NCBI GenBank assembly: GCA_030654175.1
Contig: JAURXZ010000003.1
Span: 35,816-99,815, forward strand
Length of the DNA: 64,000 nucleotides
DNA from: Bacteroidia bacterium
Lineage (GTDB): Bacteria; Bacteroidota; Bacteroidia; 2-12-FULL-35-15
Direction of reading: 5' to 3'
Below are positions 34,800-44,500 of the stretch, piece after piece (position 1 is the first letter of the stretch; every line of letters begins with the position of its first letter). The notes beneath the pieces were generated by a model. The model saw only the letters and a list, made by a program, of their open reading frames with translations, was not told the origin of the DNA and ran no database searches. The position numbers and the translations under genes are program-made.

Positions 34800-35759
34800 C
34801 TATATGCGTTTTTCAATCAGATATTGATTCCTATTAACGGAATTGCGCGAAATCAGCTCACCAAGAAATCCGGCAAGAAATAATTGAGTACCAATTATCA
34901 TGGCTACCAAGGCAAGGTAAAATAAAGGTTTATCAGTTACATCACGGGTAGGAATTGCATTAAACGATTTATATACCTTTTCGAGGATTAGATACAAAGA
35001 AACTGATCCGCCAAATAAAAATGAAATAGTTCCAAAAAAGCCAAAAACATGCATTGGCCGTTTTCCGAATTTCGAAACAAAAGTGATAGACATTAAATCC
35101 AAAAATCCATTTACAAAACGTTCAAAACCAAATTTTGTTTTACCGTATTTACGCTCGTAGTGCTGCACTTCTTTCTCTTCTATCTTTGTAAAACCGGCCC
35201 ATTTAGCAATCACAGGGATATAACGGTGCATTTCGCCATAAACTTCAATGTTTTTAACAACATCTTTTTTATAGGCTTTTAAACCACAATTGAAATCATG
35301 TAAATTATTGATTCCACTGGCTTTTCGGGTTGCCCAATTAAATAATTTTGTGGGTATGGTTTTACTTAGAGGATCGTAACGTTTCTTTTTCCAGCCTGAA
35401 ACCAGATCAAGCCCGTCAACCATGATCATTTTATATAATTCAGGAATTTCATCTGGAGAATCCTGCAAATCGCCATCCATTGTAATTATTACATCACCCT
35501 GGGAAGCTTCAAATGCCACGTTTAAAGCGGCTGATTTACCATAATTTCTCCGGAATTTTATTCCTTTAATGTTTTGATTTTTAACCGACAACGCTTCAAT
35601 AACCTTCCAGGAATTATCTGTACTTCCATCATCAACTAAAATCACCTCATACGAAAAATTATTACCAACCATCACTTTCTCAATCCATCCGCATAACTCC
35701 GGCAAAGATTCTTCTTCGTTCAATAAAGGGATAACAATTGAAATGTTCATAGGAAACAA
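34800..35759 (-). CDS. Family 2 glycosyltransferase, DPM1/ArnC type with two C-terminal TM helices
   Basis: 319 residues. A GT-A domain has IVIPLLNEEESLPEL, VDDGSTDNSW and the D-x-D in MDGDLQDSPDEIPELYK, then ERKYGKTKFGFERFVNGFLD, the typical R-x-x-G-x-S/T-K hinge. Two transmembrane helices follow (about 240-262 and 276-300). Such enzymes transfer a sugar to polyprenyl phosphate at the inner membrane (dolichol-phosphate mannose synthase, ArnC, GtrB). Sugar and lipid product are unknown. It stands alone. Confidence 0.88.
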   Translation of the reverse strand: MFPMNISIVIPLLNEEESLPELCGWIEKVMVGNNFSYEVILVDDGSTDNSWKVIEALSVKNQNIKGIKFRRNYGKSAALNVAFEASQGDVIITMDGDLQDSPDEIPELYKMIMVDGLDLVSGWKKKRYDPLSKTIPTKLFNWATRKASGINNLHDFNCGLKAYKKDVVKNIEVYGEMHRYIPVIAKWAGFTKIEEKEVQHYERKYGKTKFGFERFVNGFLDLMSITFVSKFGKRPMHVFGFFGTISFLFGGSVSLYLILEKVYKSFNAIPTRDVTDKPLFYLALVAMIIGTQLFLAGFLGELISRNSVNRNQYLIEKRI

Positions 35760-35856
35760 ATATATAAATAATCTATGAATTACGAAACATAACGAATCAG
35801 GAGAAAGGGATACAATCTTCCTGAATATGGAAAGATTTTTAAAATGATGGTAATAC

Positions 35857-35888
35857 TTTGAACTTTTAAATAAATTTTATTACTTTTG
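35857..35888 (+). promoter_or_regulatory. Sigma-ABfr-type promoter for the SRP RNA
   Basis: TTTG (35857-35860), a 20-base spacer and TACTTTTG (35881-35888) match the Bacteroidota consensus, with transcription expected a few bases on at the RNA's 5' end. Confidence 0.75.
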
Positions 35889-35990
35889 TGCCGGGGTAAG
35901 TCTTATACGACCAGCTCCCTAAAACCCTCCAGGTACGGAAGTAAGCAAAGGTAATAGGTTGAGCGGTGCGATATGAGTAGCTTACCCCTT
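35889..35990 (+). ncRNA. ffs: Bacterial small SRP RNA (4.5S type)
   Basis: The ends ggggtaag (35893-35900) and cttacccc (35981-35988) pair perfectly. The apical region has the SRP hallmark: ccaggtacggaagtaagcaa on one side of the loop, with the conserved G-G-A-A loop and asymmetric bulge. The next downstream bases, gagcggtgcg, match the second strand as seen in Bacteroidota SRP RNAs. About 100 nt. It binds Ffh and targets membrane proteins. A T-rich stretch (ttcttttttc) directly after the stem acts as terminator. Confidence 0.9.
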
Positions 35991-36174
35991 CTTTTTTCAC
36001 TTCCTGAGAATCACAAAACTCCCACGATTACCGGCAAAAGACGAATTACGAATGAACCCAACTATATTCGTTGAGTTCCAAATCGTTTTTATACATTTGC
36101 AAAACAAATAACAATTATAAACCATTCCCAAAAATCTACCTTTCAGGAGATTAAAAAGGCTAATTATTTTAGAT

Positions 36175-36822
36175 ATGAAATTTTTTATTGACACAGCAAA
36201 CCTTGCACAAATTAAAGAAGCTCAAGACCTTGGTGTACTTGATGGGGTAACTACTAACCCTTCATTAATGGCCAAAGAAGGTATTAAAGGCGAAAAAAAT
36301 ATTTTAAAACACTATGTTGATATTTGCAAGATAGTAACCGGTGATGTTAGTGCTGAAGTAATTTCCACTGATTTTGCAGGAATGGTTAAAGAAGGTGAAC
36401 GACTTGCTAAACTTCACAAACGAATTGTAGTTAAAGTACCAATGATCAAGGATGGTATTAAAGCTATTAAATATTTTTCCGAAAAAGGGATCAGAACAAA
36501 CTGCACATTGGTGTTTTCTGCCGGACAAGCATTATTGGCTGCAAAAGCAGGTGCTACCTACGTTTCTCCATTTGTAGGCCGTTTAGATGATGTTTCAACT
36601 GATGGCTTAAGATTGATCGAAGATATCCGCGTTATTTATGATAACTATGGTTATGAAACACAAATTTTAGCAGCATCTGTTCGCCATCCAATGCATATTA
36701 TTGAATGTGCTACAATTGGCGCTGATGTTGTAACTTGTCCATTAAGTGTGATCCTGTCTTTACTGAAACATCCATTAACGGATATCGGTTTAGCGCAGTT
36801 TTTAGCGGATGCAAAAAAATAA
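36175..36822 (+). CDS. fsa: Fructose-6-phosphate aldolase / small transaldolase
   Basis: 215 residues, the length of the TalC/FSA clade. [20 protein letters not shown] and [13 protein letters not shown] are the class signatures. The Schiff-base lysine is in [13 protein letters not shown], then [31 protein letters not shown], and [10 protein letters not shown] near the end. Members act as transaldolases in the pentose phosphate pathway or as F6P aldolases; sequence alone does not separate the two. The annotated name is by family. It sits between ffs and the YciO-like gene. Confidence 0.9.
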   Translation: MKFFIDTANLAQIKEAQDLGVLDGVTTNPSLMAKEGIKGEKNILKHYVDICKIVTGDVSAEVISTDFAGMVKEGERLAKLHKRIVVKVPMIKDGIKAIKYFSEKGIRTNCTLVFSAGQALLAAKAGATYVSPFVGRLDDVSTDGLRLIEDIRVIYDNYGYETQILAASVRHPMHIIECATIGADVVTCPLSVILSLLKHPLTDIGLAQFLADAKK

Positions 36823-36835
36823 CACCTCACCCCCA

Positions 36836-36864
36836 CCCCTCTCCATTTGGAGAGGGGCTTTTAA
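36836..36864 (+). terminator. C/G-rich hairpin after fsa (terminator and/or interspersed repeat)
   Basis: cccctctcc pairs with ggagagggg around a 4-base loop, then cttttaaaa. The flanking ccccacccctctccatttgg sequence matches a repeat form common in this phylum. Confidence 0.65.
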
Positions 36865-36877
36865 AACCACAGATCTT

Positions 36878-36908
36878 TTAACTTTCCAACTTTTAACTTT
36901 AAACTGTT
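36878..36908. repeat. 'aacttttaacttt' repeat abutting the YciO-like gene
   Basis: aactttccaacttttaactt units run directly into the gene's TTG start codon. No ATG lies in the expected start region, so the repeat may have replaced the original leader. Confidence 0.7.
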
Positions 36909-37529
36909 TTGTTTCTACGCATCAACCCCAATAAACCAAATTATGATGAAATTGCAAAAGTTGTAAAATGCTTGCGCGATGGCGGTGTTGTTATTTACCC
37001 AACCGATACCGTTTACGGGATAGGGTGTGATATTAATAAACAACGTGCGGTTGAACGTGTATGCAAAATAAAAGGTATAGACCCTGAAAAAGCTAACTTC
37101 TCTTTTATTTGTTCTGACCTAAGTCACCTCTCTGACTTCACTAAACCTATAAATACAGCCACGTATAAGGTTATGAAAAAGGCCCTTCCCGGACCTTTTA
37201 CATTTATAGTGGAAGCCAATAACAATGTTCCTAAAATATTCAGGAGCAAAAAAAAGACCGTTGGAATTCGTATCCCGGATAATATTATTTGCCTGGAAAT
37301 AGTAAAACAATTGGGCAATCCCATCATGACCACCTCTGTTCATGATGATGATGAAATAGTGGAATATACCACCGATCCTGAATTAATTTACGAAAAATAT
37401 AAGGACCTGGTAGATATTGTTATTGCAGGTGGTTACGGGAACAACCAGGCTTCAACAGTTGTTGATTGTACAAATGGTGAATTTACTATCCTCCGACAAG
37501 GATTAGGTGTGTTAGAGCAATATTTATGA
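36909..37529 (+). CDS. Sua5/YciO/TsaC-family protein (YciO-like)
   Basis: 206 residues from TTG ([15 protein letters not shown]). Family blocks: [43 protein letters not shown], and [14 protein letters not shown], with [10 protein letters not shown] near the end. The family makes threonylcarbamoyl-AMP for t6A tRNA modification (TsaC/Sua5). The features at F-S-F-I-C look closer to the YciO branch, whose t6A activity is doubtful. tsaD is in the same window (40379-41428), but the two are not in one operon. A non-ATG start right behind a repeat is noteworthy. Confidence 0.85.
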   Translation: MFLRINPNKPNYDEIAKVVKCLRDGGVVIYPTDTVYGIGCDINKQRAVERVCKIKGIDPEKANFSFICSDLSHLSDFTKPINTATYKVMKKALPGPFTFIVEANNNVPKIFRSKKKTVGIRIPDNIICLEIVKQLGNPIMTTSVHDDDEIVEYTTDPELIYEKYKDLVDIVIAGGYGNNQASTVVDCTNGEFTILRQGLGVLEQYL

Positions 37530-37689
37530 TTTTTTGTAATTTTACAATCATCCCCCCTTATTACATCCTTCCATCATATTTCATTTAATTTCAACTTTAA
37601 TATTCTCCTATTCGTCTAATTTAGACCGGAAAATTGTTTTGAATAAATAAAATACTTATTTTTATCAAAATAAACAAACTCCTATTTTA

Positions 37690-38763
37690 ATGATAACAGC
37701 AAATACTATTGAAGTTAAGGTTCAAAAAATTTCCAAGTCAAGAATAAATGAACTTGATTTTGAACACCTGACATTTGGTAAAATCTTTTCTGACCACATG
37801 TTTGTAGTTGATTATAAAAATAATCAATGGGGTGATGCACAAATATTGCCTTATGGTCCTGTACCAATGAGCCCTTCCACATCCGCACTTCATTACGGAC
37901 AAGCAATTTTTGAAGGTATGAAAGCCTATAAAAATGATAAAGGAGAAGTATCACTTTTCCGTCCTTTTGATAACCATAAACGAATTAACATATCTGCTGA
38001 CAGAATGTGTATGCCCGGAATTCCTCAGGAATACTTCATTGAAGGGCTAAAACAATTGGTTCGGCTGGACAAAGATTGGGTGCCCACAGCTGATGGCGCT
38101 TCTTTATATTTACGTCCTTTTATTATTGGAACTGATGAATTTATCGGTGTAAAACCATCAGATACATACAAGTTCTATATCATTACTTCTCCAGGAGGTG
38201 TGTATTATAACAAACCGGTAAAAGTATTGGTAGAAACCAATTTTATTCGTGCTGTTGAAGGTGGTGTTGGTTTTGTTAAAGCCTCCGGTAATTATGGCCG
38301 CTCTTTATATCCAACCAAACTTGCTCAGCAAAGAGGTTATGACCAGATCATTTGGACGGATGCACGCAATCACCGTTATCTGGAAGAATCAGGAACCATG
38401 AACTTAATGTTTGTGATTGATGATGTATTGATCACTGCACCATTGGGTGATACTATTTTAGCAGGTATCACACGCGACAGTGTATTGACGCTTGCAAGAG
38501 ATTGGAAAGTAAAAGTTCAGGAACGCAAGATCAGTATTGATGAAGTAATAGATGCTCATAAAAACGGAACCTTACAGGAAGCTTTTGGTACAGGTACAGC
38601 AGCAACCATTGCACATATTTCAACAATTGGTTTTGAAGGAAAAGATTATGTATTACCGGGTATTGAGGGCCAAATGTTCTCACAACGTGTTGCAAAAGAA
38701 TTAGAGGATATCCGCAAAGGCCGCGCAGAAGACATCCACAATTGGATGTATAAAATTGCTTAA
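37690..38763 (+). CDS. ilvE: Branched-chain amino acid aminotransferase
   Basis: 357 residues, the eukaryote-like long BCAT form. Fold-type IV PLP enzyme: FGKIFSDHMFVVDY and SALHYGQAIFEGMKAY; the PLP lysine lies in KASGNYGRSLYPTKLAQQ; LEESGTMNLMFVIDD is the exit loop; FGTGTAATIAHI is the C-terminal conserved stretch. It interconverts Leu, Ile and Val with their 2-oxo acids. No ilv biosynthesis genes are adjacent. Confidence 0.93.
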   Translation: MITANTIEVKVQKISKSRINELDFEHLTFGKIFSDHMFVVDYKNNQWGDAQILPYGPVPMSPSTSALHYGQAIFEGMKAYKNDKGEVSLFRPFDNHKRINISADRMCMPGIPQEYFIEGLKQLVRLDKDWVPTADGASLYLRPFIIGTDEFIGVKPSDTYKFYIITSPGGVYYNKPVKVLVETNFIRAVEGGVGFVKASGNYGRSLYPTKLAQQRGYDQIIWTDARNHRYLEESGTMNLMFVIDDVLITAPLGDTILAGITRDSVLTLARDWKVKVQERKISIDEVIDAHKNGTLQEAFGTGTAATIAHISTIGFEGKDYVLPGIEGQMFSQRVAKELEDIRKGRAEDIHNWMYKIA

Positions 38764-38898
38764 ACATTCAGGTATCAGAGAGTGAGATGTGAGTATTAAA
38801 AATCTCATCTCATTCTCTTATCTATATTATGGCATATTAATTGATTTATTGAAATAATCACTTATAAATACTATCCATCAAAGTAAACCATTGTAGCC

Positions 38899-39597
38899 AT
38901 GCTAAAAAACAAACTTTTTCTTGGAACTATTTTCATTTCACTTCTTTTATGTATCACTGCATGTCAAAAAGAAGAAGTTGAACCTCCTACCAAAGTATTG
39001 ATGCAAGGCACTTGGGAACTGACCTCTGCAACTGATGGGTCGGGTAACAATATTTTAGGTATTGTTGCTTTCCCGGTAACGGCAATTCAATTAACTGACG
39101 ACAATGGAATGGTTGGTACACAAGGTCCCTTGTTTACATACTCGGTTTATGGAGGCAGCCAATGGGTTACAGCAAATGCAAAAATTAAACAAGCATTTGA
39201 TTACGCAAATTTTAGATTTAATACCGGTGAATATTTTGTAGAAGCAGGGAATCCCACACGCTTTACAGTTGAAGCAAAACTGCAAGCTACCGCGCTTGCC
39301 GGAGGTTTAACAGATGTTTTAACAATTATGGGTGTAGGGCAGGGTTGGTTGCAACAGGTTATTTATCACAAATTTATTAATGTGAAAGTGACTGTCCCTA
39401 AAATAGATAACTCTAAAGAAAGAAATACAATGATCTGGGAATTCGACAATGAAACTACTGCCGCATATAATTACAAAGATGGTCAGGGAAATATCCTTTT
39501 ATGGGGCGGATGGCCGGTGAATAATTTTTCGAAAGGAACTTATACATTCACTAAACGCGTATCAGGCCTCAACGATATCGTAACAGCACATTTATAA
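38899..39597 (+). CDS. Lipoprotein, lipocalin-like hypothetical
   Basis: 232 residues. A lipoprotein signal (LLLCITACQKEE, Cys at 22) precedes a beta-rich domain that begins with MQGTWELTSATDGSGN, a W-x-L start seen in lipocalin-like Bacteroidota lipoproteins (DUF5004-like). No enzyme motif. It probably resides on the outer-membrane face. It stands alone, convergent with 39629-40336 across a 31-base gap. Confidence 0.7.
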   Translation: MLKNKLFLGTIFISLLLCITACQKEEVEPPTKVLMQGTWELTSATDGSGNNILGIVAFPVTAIQLTDDNGMVGTQGPLFTYSVYGGSQWVTANAKIKQAFDYANFRFNTGEYFVEAGNPTRFTVEAKLQATALAGGLTDVLTIMGVGQGWLQQVIYHKFINVKVTVPKIDNSKERNTMIWEFDNETTAAYNYKDGQGNILLWGGWPVNNFSKGTYTFTKRVSGLNDIVTAHL

Positions 39598-39628
39598 TTT
39601 TAAATGTTCCGGAGTACGTTCCAGAAAC

Positions 39629-40336
39629 TCAATAAATAGCATAACCAAAATTAATACCGAATACGAGTTTAATATTGGAGTTATAGAACTTTCCAAAATC
39701 TTCGGTATCATAAGGTATTATCCTATAACTGTTGCTATGGGCAAAAACGGTATTTTTTTTATATCCCATTCCACCAAAAATATCCATCGTATAACGAGAA
39801 TTCCTGCCCATTTGCACACCAACCAAAATATTGGCATTAAAGTGCCTGAAATCCAAATAATTTTGTCTGTAAAACCGTTGCAAACCAATTGATAGGTGAG
39901 CATTAGAATAGGATACGTTTGGAGAAATATAAAATCCGAATGGTGCATATTTTTTACGGCTTATCAAATAAAATTTATGTGAAACCTGCACGCGCCAGCC
40001 TCTTGCTATAAAGTGATATTTACCCGGTATTTTCGCAGCCGCTTCAATAGTTTTCCAAAGCGGACTTGTAGTGAGAAACGAAATTCCCAGTTGTGAAGAT
40101 TGTTTACGTCCGGTTGTAATTTCAGCAATCAAACGATATTCGGATGTAAATGGTATCGGCCCCCACAAAATAGCAAGTGGGTTGGTTTTTAAGAGGAGCG
40201 GCTGCAGAGGAGCTACTTTTTTTGGTAATGGGCCGGGTTTTATTCTAATTGTATCGCCATCCACAAATGCGCTGGCAACAGCGCAGCCGAGCATCATTGA
40301 AATCAGAATAAAATATTTTATTTGTTTTAATTTCAT
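39629..40336 (-). CDS. Exported outer-membrane-type hypothetical (DUF3575-like)
   Basis: 235 residues with an N-terminal signal (about 1-24, ending ASAFVDGD). The rest alternates short strands ending in aromatic residues (YKKNTVFAHSNSYRIIPYD, LVFGINFGYAIY) typical of small outer-membrane beta-barrels. The terminal residue is Tyr rather than the common Phe. PGPLPKKVAPLQP, LLLKTNPLAILWGPIPFTSEY recalls the DUF3575 entry segment (K-T-N-x-L-x-x-x-x-x). Function unknown. It shares a strand with tsaD; co-transcription cannot be judged. Confidence 0.65.
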   Translation of the reverse strand: MKLKQIKYFILISMMLGCAVASAFVDGDTIRIKPGPLPKKVAPLQPLLLKTNPLAILWGPIPFTSEYRLIAEITTGRKQSSQLGISFLTTSPLWKTIEAAAKIPGKYHFIARGWRVQVSHKFYLISRKKYAPFGFYISPNVSYSNAHLSIGLQRFYRQNYLDFRHFNANILVGVQMGRNSRYTMDIFGGMGYKKNTVFAHSNSYRIIPYDTEDFGKFYNSNIKLVFGINFGYAIY

Positions 40337-40378
40337 AAACTGTTAGCAGAATAAAATAAAAACATAAAATCAATCCTA

Positions 40379-41428
40379 TTACCCTAATGAATACCTAGGC
40401 AAAGGCGTAATTGCCTGGGTTGTAAAATCTTGTTTTAAATATTTATAATAACCTGTAATAGCGATCATTGCAGCATTATCAGTACAATACTCAAATTTAG
40501 GTATAAAAACCTGCCATCCCAATTGTTTGGCCAATTCGTGTAAGGTGGCCCGCAGTTCGGAATTAGCAGATACACCACCGGCAATAGCAATTTGTGTGAT
40601 ATTATTTTGTTGAGCAGCTATTTTTAACTTGTTCATCAGAATATCAATAATGGTGCGTTGTATGGAAGCACAAATGTCGGCCTTGCGCTCGTCAACAAAA
40701 TTCGGATTTTTAGCCGTTTCATTATTGATAAAATTCATAAAACCTGTTTTTAGTCCGCTAAAACTAAAATTGAGGTCCGGAACTTTTGGCTTTGAAAAAG
40801 TAAATGCCTTTGGATCACCTTCTTTGGCATATTTATCAATCAATGGTCCACCGGGGTAAGGTAATCCCATGATTTTTGCAGCTTTATCAAATGCTTCTCC
40901 TGCTGCATCATCAATAGTTTCACCAATAACTTTCATTTCAAAAAAGTCATTTACCAATACTATTTGAGTATGTCCCCCGGAAACTGTTAAACAGAGGAAA
41001 GGGAAATTGGGCGCCCTGATTGGCTCCTCCTCCCCTTTTAGAAGGTCAGGAGGGGCATCTATAAAATGTGCCAATATATGACCTTGCATGTGGTTTACTT
41101 CTATAAGCGGGATATCAAGACCCAATGCAAATGCTTTTGCGAATGATATTCCAACGATCAAAGAACCCATTAAACCGGGCCCTCTGGTAAAAGCAATGGC
41201 ACTTAATTCATGCTTTGCAACTCCCGCTTGCTTCAATGCCTGATCTACCACAGGAATAATATTTTTCTGATGCGCACGGGATGCCAATTCGGGAACAACT
41301 CCACCATAGGCTTTATGAATATTTTGAGTAGCCACAATATTGGCAAGCAATTTGCCGTCTTTAATAACAGCAGCAGCCGTGTCGTCACATGATGATTCAA
41401 TACCTAAAATGATGATACTTTTGCTCAT
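40379..41428 (-). CDS. tsaD: tRNA N6-adenosine threonylcarbamoyltransferase
   Basis: 349 residues. ILGIESSCDDTAAAVI is the ASKHA start. The metal-binding HxxxH is VNHMQGHILAHF. LTVSGGHTQIVLV, DDAAGEAFDKAAKIMGLPYPGG and the late IAGGVSANSELRA are all conserved. With TsaB and TsaE it transfers threonylcarbamoyl to A37 of ANN-decoding tRNAs. Residues ~125-136 (APPDLLKGEEEP) form an extra loop between the HxxxH region and the SGGH motif, encoded by a repeat-like sequence (41022-41056). The catalytic core is otherwise intact. Confidence 0.95.
   Translation of the reverse strand: MSKSIIILGIESSCDDTAAAVIKDGKLLANIVATQNIHKAYGGVVPELASRAHQKNIIPVVDQALKQAGVAKHELSAIAFTRGPGLMGSLIVGISFAKAFALGLDIPLIEVNHMQGHILAHFIDAPPDLLKGEEEPIRAPNFPFLCLTVSGGHTQIVLVNDFFEMKVIGETIDDAAGEAFDKAAKIMGLPYPGGPLIDKYAKEGDPKAFTFSKPKVPDLNFSFSGLKTGFMNFINNETAKNPNFVDERKADICASIQRTIIDILMNKLKIAAQQNNITQIAIAGGVSANSELRATLHELAKQLGWQVFIPKFEYCTDNAAMIAITGYYKYLKQDFTTQAITPLPRYSLG
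41022..41056. repeat. Repeat-derived in-frame insert in tsaD
   Basis: On the minus strand cccctcctgaccttctaaaa plus ggggaggaggagcc resembles the palindromic C/G-rich interspersed repeats. It encodes PPDLLKGEEEP in a surface loop absent from typical TsaD. Confidence 0.65.
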
Positions 41429-41438
41429 ATTAAATTAG

Positions 41439-41517
41439 TTTGAAAGTTTAAAGTTGCTTTAACTTTTGGTGCACCCTTAACTTTTAAATTTAACTTTGTA
41501 ACTTTCAACTTTATAAA
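41439..41517. repeat. 'aactttgaaagttt' repeats between tsaD and the TamB gene
   Basis: gtttgaaagtttaaagttgc and acttttaaatttaactttgt-type units fill the gap between the divergent genes. In the TamB frame the stretch is open for ~35 codons without an ATG. Confidence 0.75.
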
Positions 41518-41578
41518 CAAAGATATTAAAAAACTCACTAACATATTATTTAGGCTGATAGCAACCATCATCTTTTTG

Positions 41579-44500
41579 ATGATAGTTCTGTTTTTGCTTA
41601 TTCAAATACGCAGTGTTCAAATATATGCCGCAAAAAAAACTGCAATATATTTGTCGGAAAAGCTACAGACCCGTGTTGAAATAGGAAGTATTGATATTGA
41701 ATTCTTTAAAAAACTGGTATTTAAAGATCTTTATGTAGAAGATCTGCATCACGATACGTTATTGTATTCAAAAGAACTGAAATTAGACATCAGCAATATC
41801 AATTTTAAACAACGCAAAATAAATGTTTACAATTTAGTTTTATTCGATACTAAAGCCTCCCTGGTAAAATATAAAACAGATGAGGATCTGAATTTTCAGT
41901 TTATAATTGATGCTTTTGATACAGGCGATACTACAAAAGGAAGCCCATCCCTTCCCTGGGATATAAGGTTTAGAGAAGTAACATTATTAAACAGTGATTT
42001 TACGTATCGAAACGAGCATGATACTGTACAATCATTTGGCATCAATTATTCTGATATCCGGGCAAGTAAAATTAATAGTCGGTTCGCAGATATCCGATTT
42101 GTTGAAGATACCATTCACACCACAATTGATTATTTATCAGCAGTTGAAAAAAGTGGTTTTATACTCAAAAACTTAAGCTGTTATGCAAAAATAAGTCCGG
42201 TTGGGATCCAATTGGATGAATTGAAAATAAAAACACCTGAGAGTACAATTGCTACCGATCTGACTTTTAAATACAACCGTTACAATGATTTTAATGATTT
42301 CATTAACCAGGTTTACTTAAAGGCCGATTTTGATCATTCCATTTTAGAAATGAGTGATATTTCCTTCTTTGCCCCGGACCTCAAAGGCTTGAATAAAAAG
42401 CTGATCGTTTCCGGAAAGATCAGCGGAAAAATCAATGATTTGCGCGGAAAAAAAATGAATATTTTATTAGCTAATACAGCAACGCAATTTATCGGAGATA
42501 TAAAATTAACGGGTTTGCCCAAAATTGATGAAACAGTTATTTACCTCAATATTGAACAGTTAAAAACAAATTACTATGATTTGAAACAATTAGCTATGCC
42601 ACCTTTTGAAACAAGTCAAACATTAGATATACCCAGTAACATAGCCAAACTGGGCAATATGAAATTTAAAGGAACGTTCACAGGTTTATACAACGACTTT
42701 TATGCCTACGGTAATTTTTCATCTGCATTAGGAAATTTGTCGACAGATCTTGCTGTAAACCACGATGAGAAAAAAAACAAAGAATTTTACAAAGGAAAAT
42801 TAAAATCAACAGCCTTTGATTTCGGAGCATTTTTCGGAACAGATATAATAGGTAAAGCAACTGCAAATGTAACTATAGATGGATCGGGCTTAACACTTGA
42901 AAAAATTGCTGCAGGATTGAAAGGTACCATTAACAGTTTAGAATTTAATAACTATACCTACAAGAACATTGCAATAGAAGGCAACATTGCAAAGCAGATC
43001 TTTAAAGGAAAGCTAAATGTAAAAGACGATAATATTGATTTTGATTTCAATGGAAAAGTAGATTTCACAGGCAAATTACCGAACCTCGATTTTATTACTA
43101 CACTCAACAGGGCTGATCTGGCCGCCTTGAATTTTATTAAATCAACAAAAAAAACAAACCTTTCAACCCAAGTGATAATCAATGTTACCGGCAACAATAT
43201 TGATAATTTAATTGGACGTATTAATTTTGATAATACGATCTATCAGCAAGATAAGGAGACCTATAAATCAAGTGCATTTAATCTTGTCTCGGAAGAAGAA
43301 AATGGAGTAAAAACAATTAAAATATTTTCGGATCTAATGGATGCACAAATGGTTGGAAAGTTCCAGATTCTTGACTTACCTGTATCTATTGAAAAATTAT
43401 TAAGCAATTATTTACCTTCCTATTTTAATAAAAAGTCGTATCCAAAGTATATTTCACCTCAGATTTTTGAATATAGCATTTTGTTAAAAAAGACTGATCC
43501 TATTACACAATTATTCGCCCCCAAAATAAGCATAGCACCAAAAACATTGATCAAAGGAAATTTCAATTCAGTTACAAATGAATTATATCTAACCGGCAAT
43601 TCCACCAAACTTACCTTTGCTGATTTTGTAGTAAAGAATTGGAATATAAAAGCAAAAACGGATAAGGGCCTGCAGATCGCCACCGGCTGCGAGAATCTTT
43701 ATTTAAGCGATAGCACCTGGCTAAGGGATTTTAATATCGTTACATCAACTGATTCCGACAGTGTGAATTTAGAGCTAAAATGGGACAATAAATCAAAAAA
43801 TGCAAACAAGGGTGATATAAAAGCGTTGGTGCATTTTAATCCAAAAAAAATAATAGAATTAAAAATATTACCATCACAATTTGTTTTATCCGATTCCATC
43901 TGGGAAATCACTAAAACAAATGAAATAGTTATTGATTCAAATTATATAACTGTAAAGGAACTTATAATTGAGAATCTTAGCCAATCCATTGCTTTGAATG
44001 GAATAATATCAAACAATAAAACAGATCAGCTAAAATTATCTCTTACAAATTTTAATCTGGCTAATTTGAATTTATTTACAAAACCTTCAGGGGTAAATTT
44101 CAAAGGACGGGTAAATGGCGAATCCGTTTTATCAGATGTGTTTCATGAACTTTTATTATTGAGTAATAATAATTTCACATCACTTTCAATTAATGATAAT
44201 GCAATGGGTGATGGTGCAATAAAAACGATATGGGATAACACCAAAGAAGCATTGTATTTGCATGGTTCATTTACAGTAGGAATTGTTCCTAATATTTTAT
44301 TTTCAGGATATTATTACCCTAAAAAAACGGAAGACAATATTGATATGAAGCTTGACCTGCAAGCAATGCAATTACAGCTTTTTGAACCATTCATCAAAGA
44401 TTACTGTCCTAATTTTAAAGGTTTTTTTGCAGGAAATGTTGAAATTAAAGGCTCTGTTTTAGAACCTAAAGTATCAGGTGTATTGAATGTTAATGCAAAA

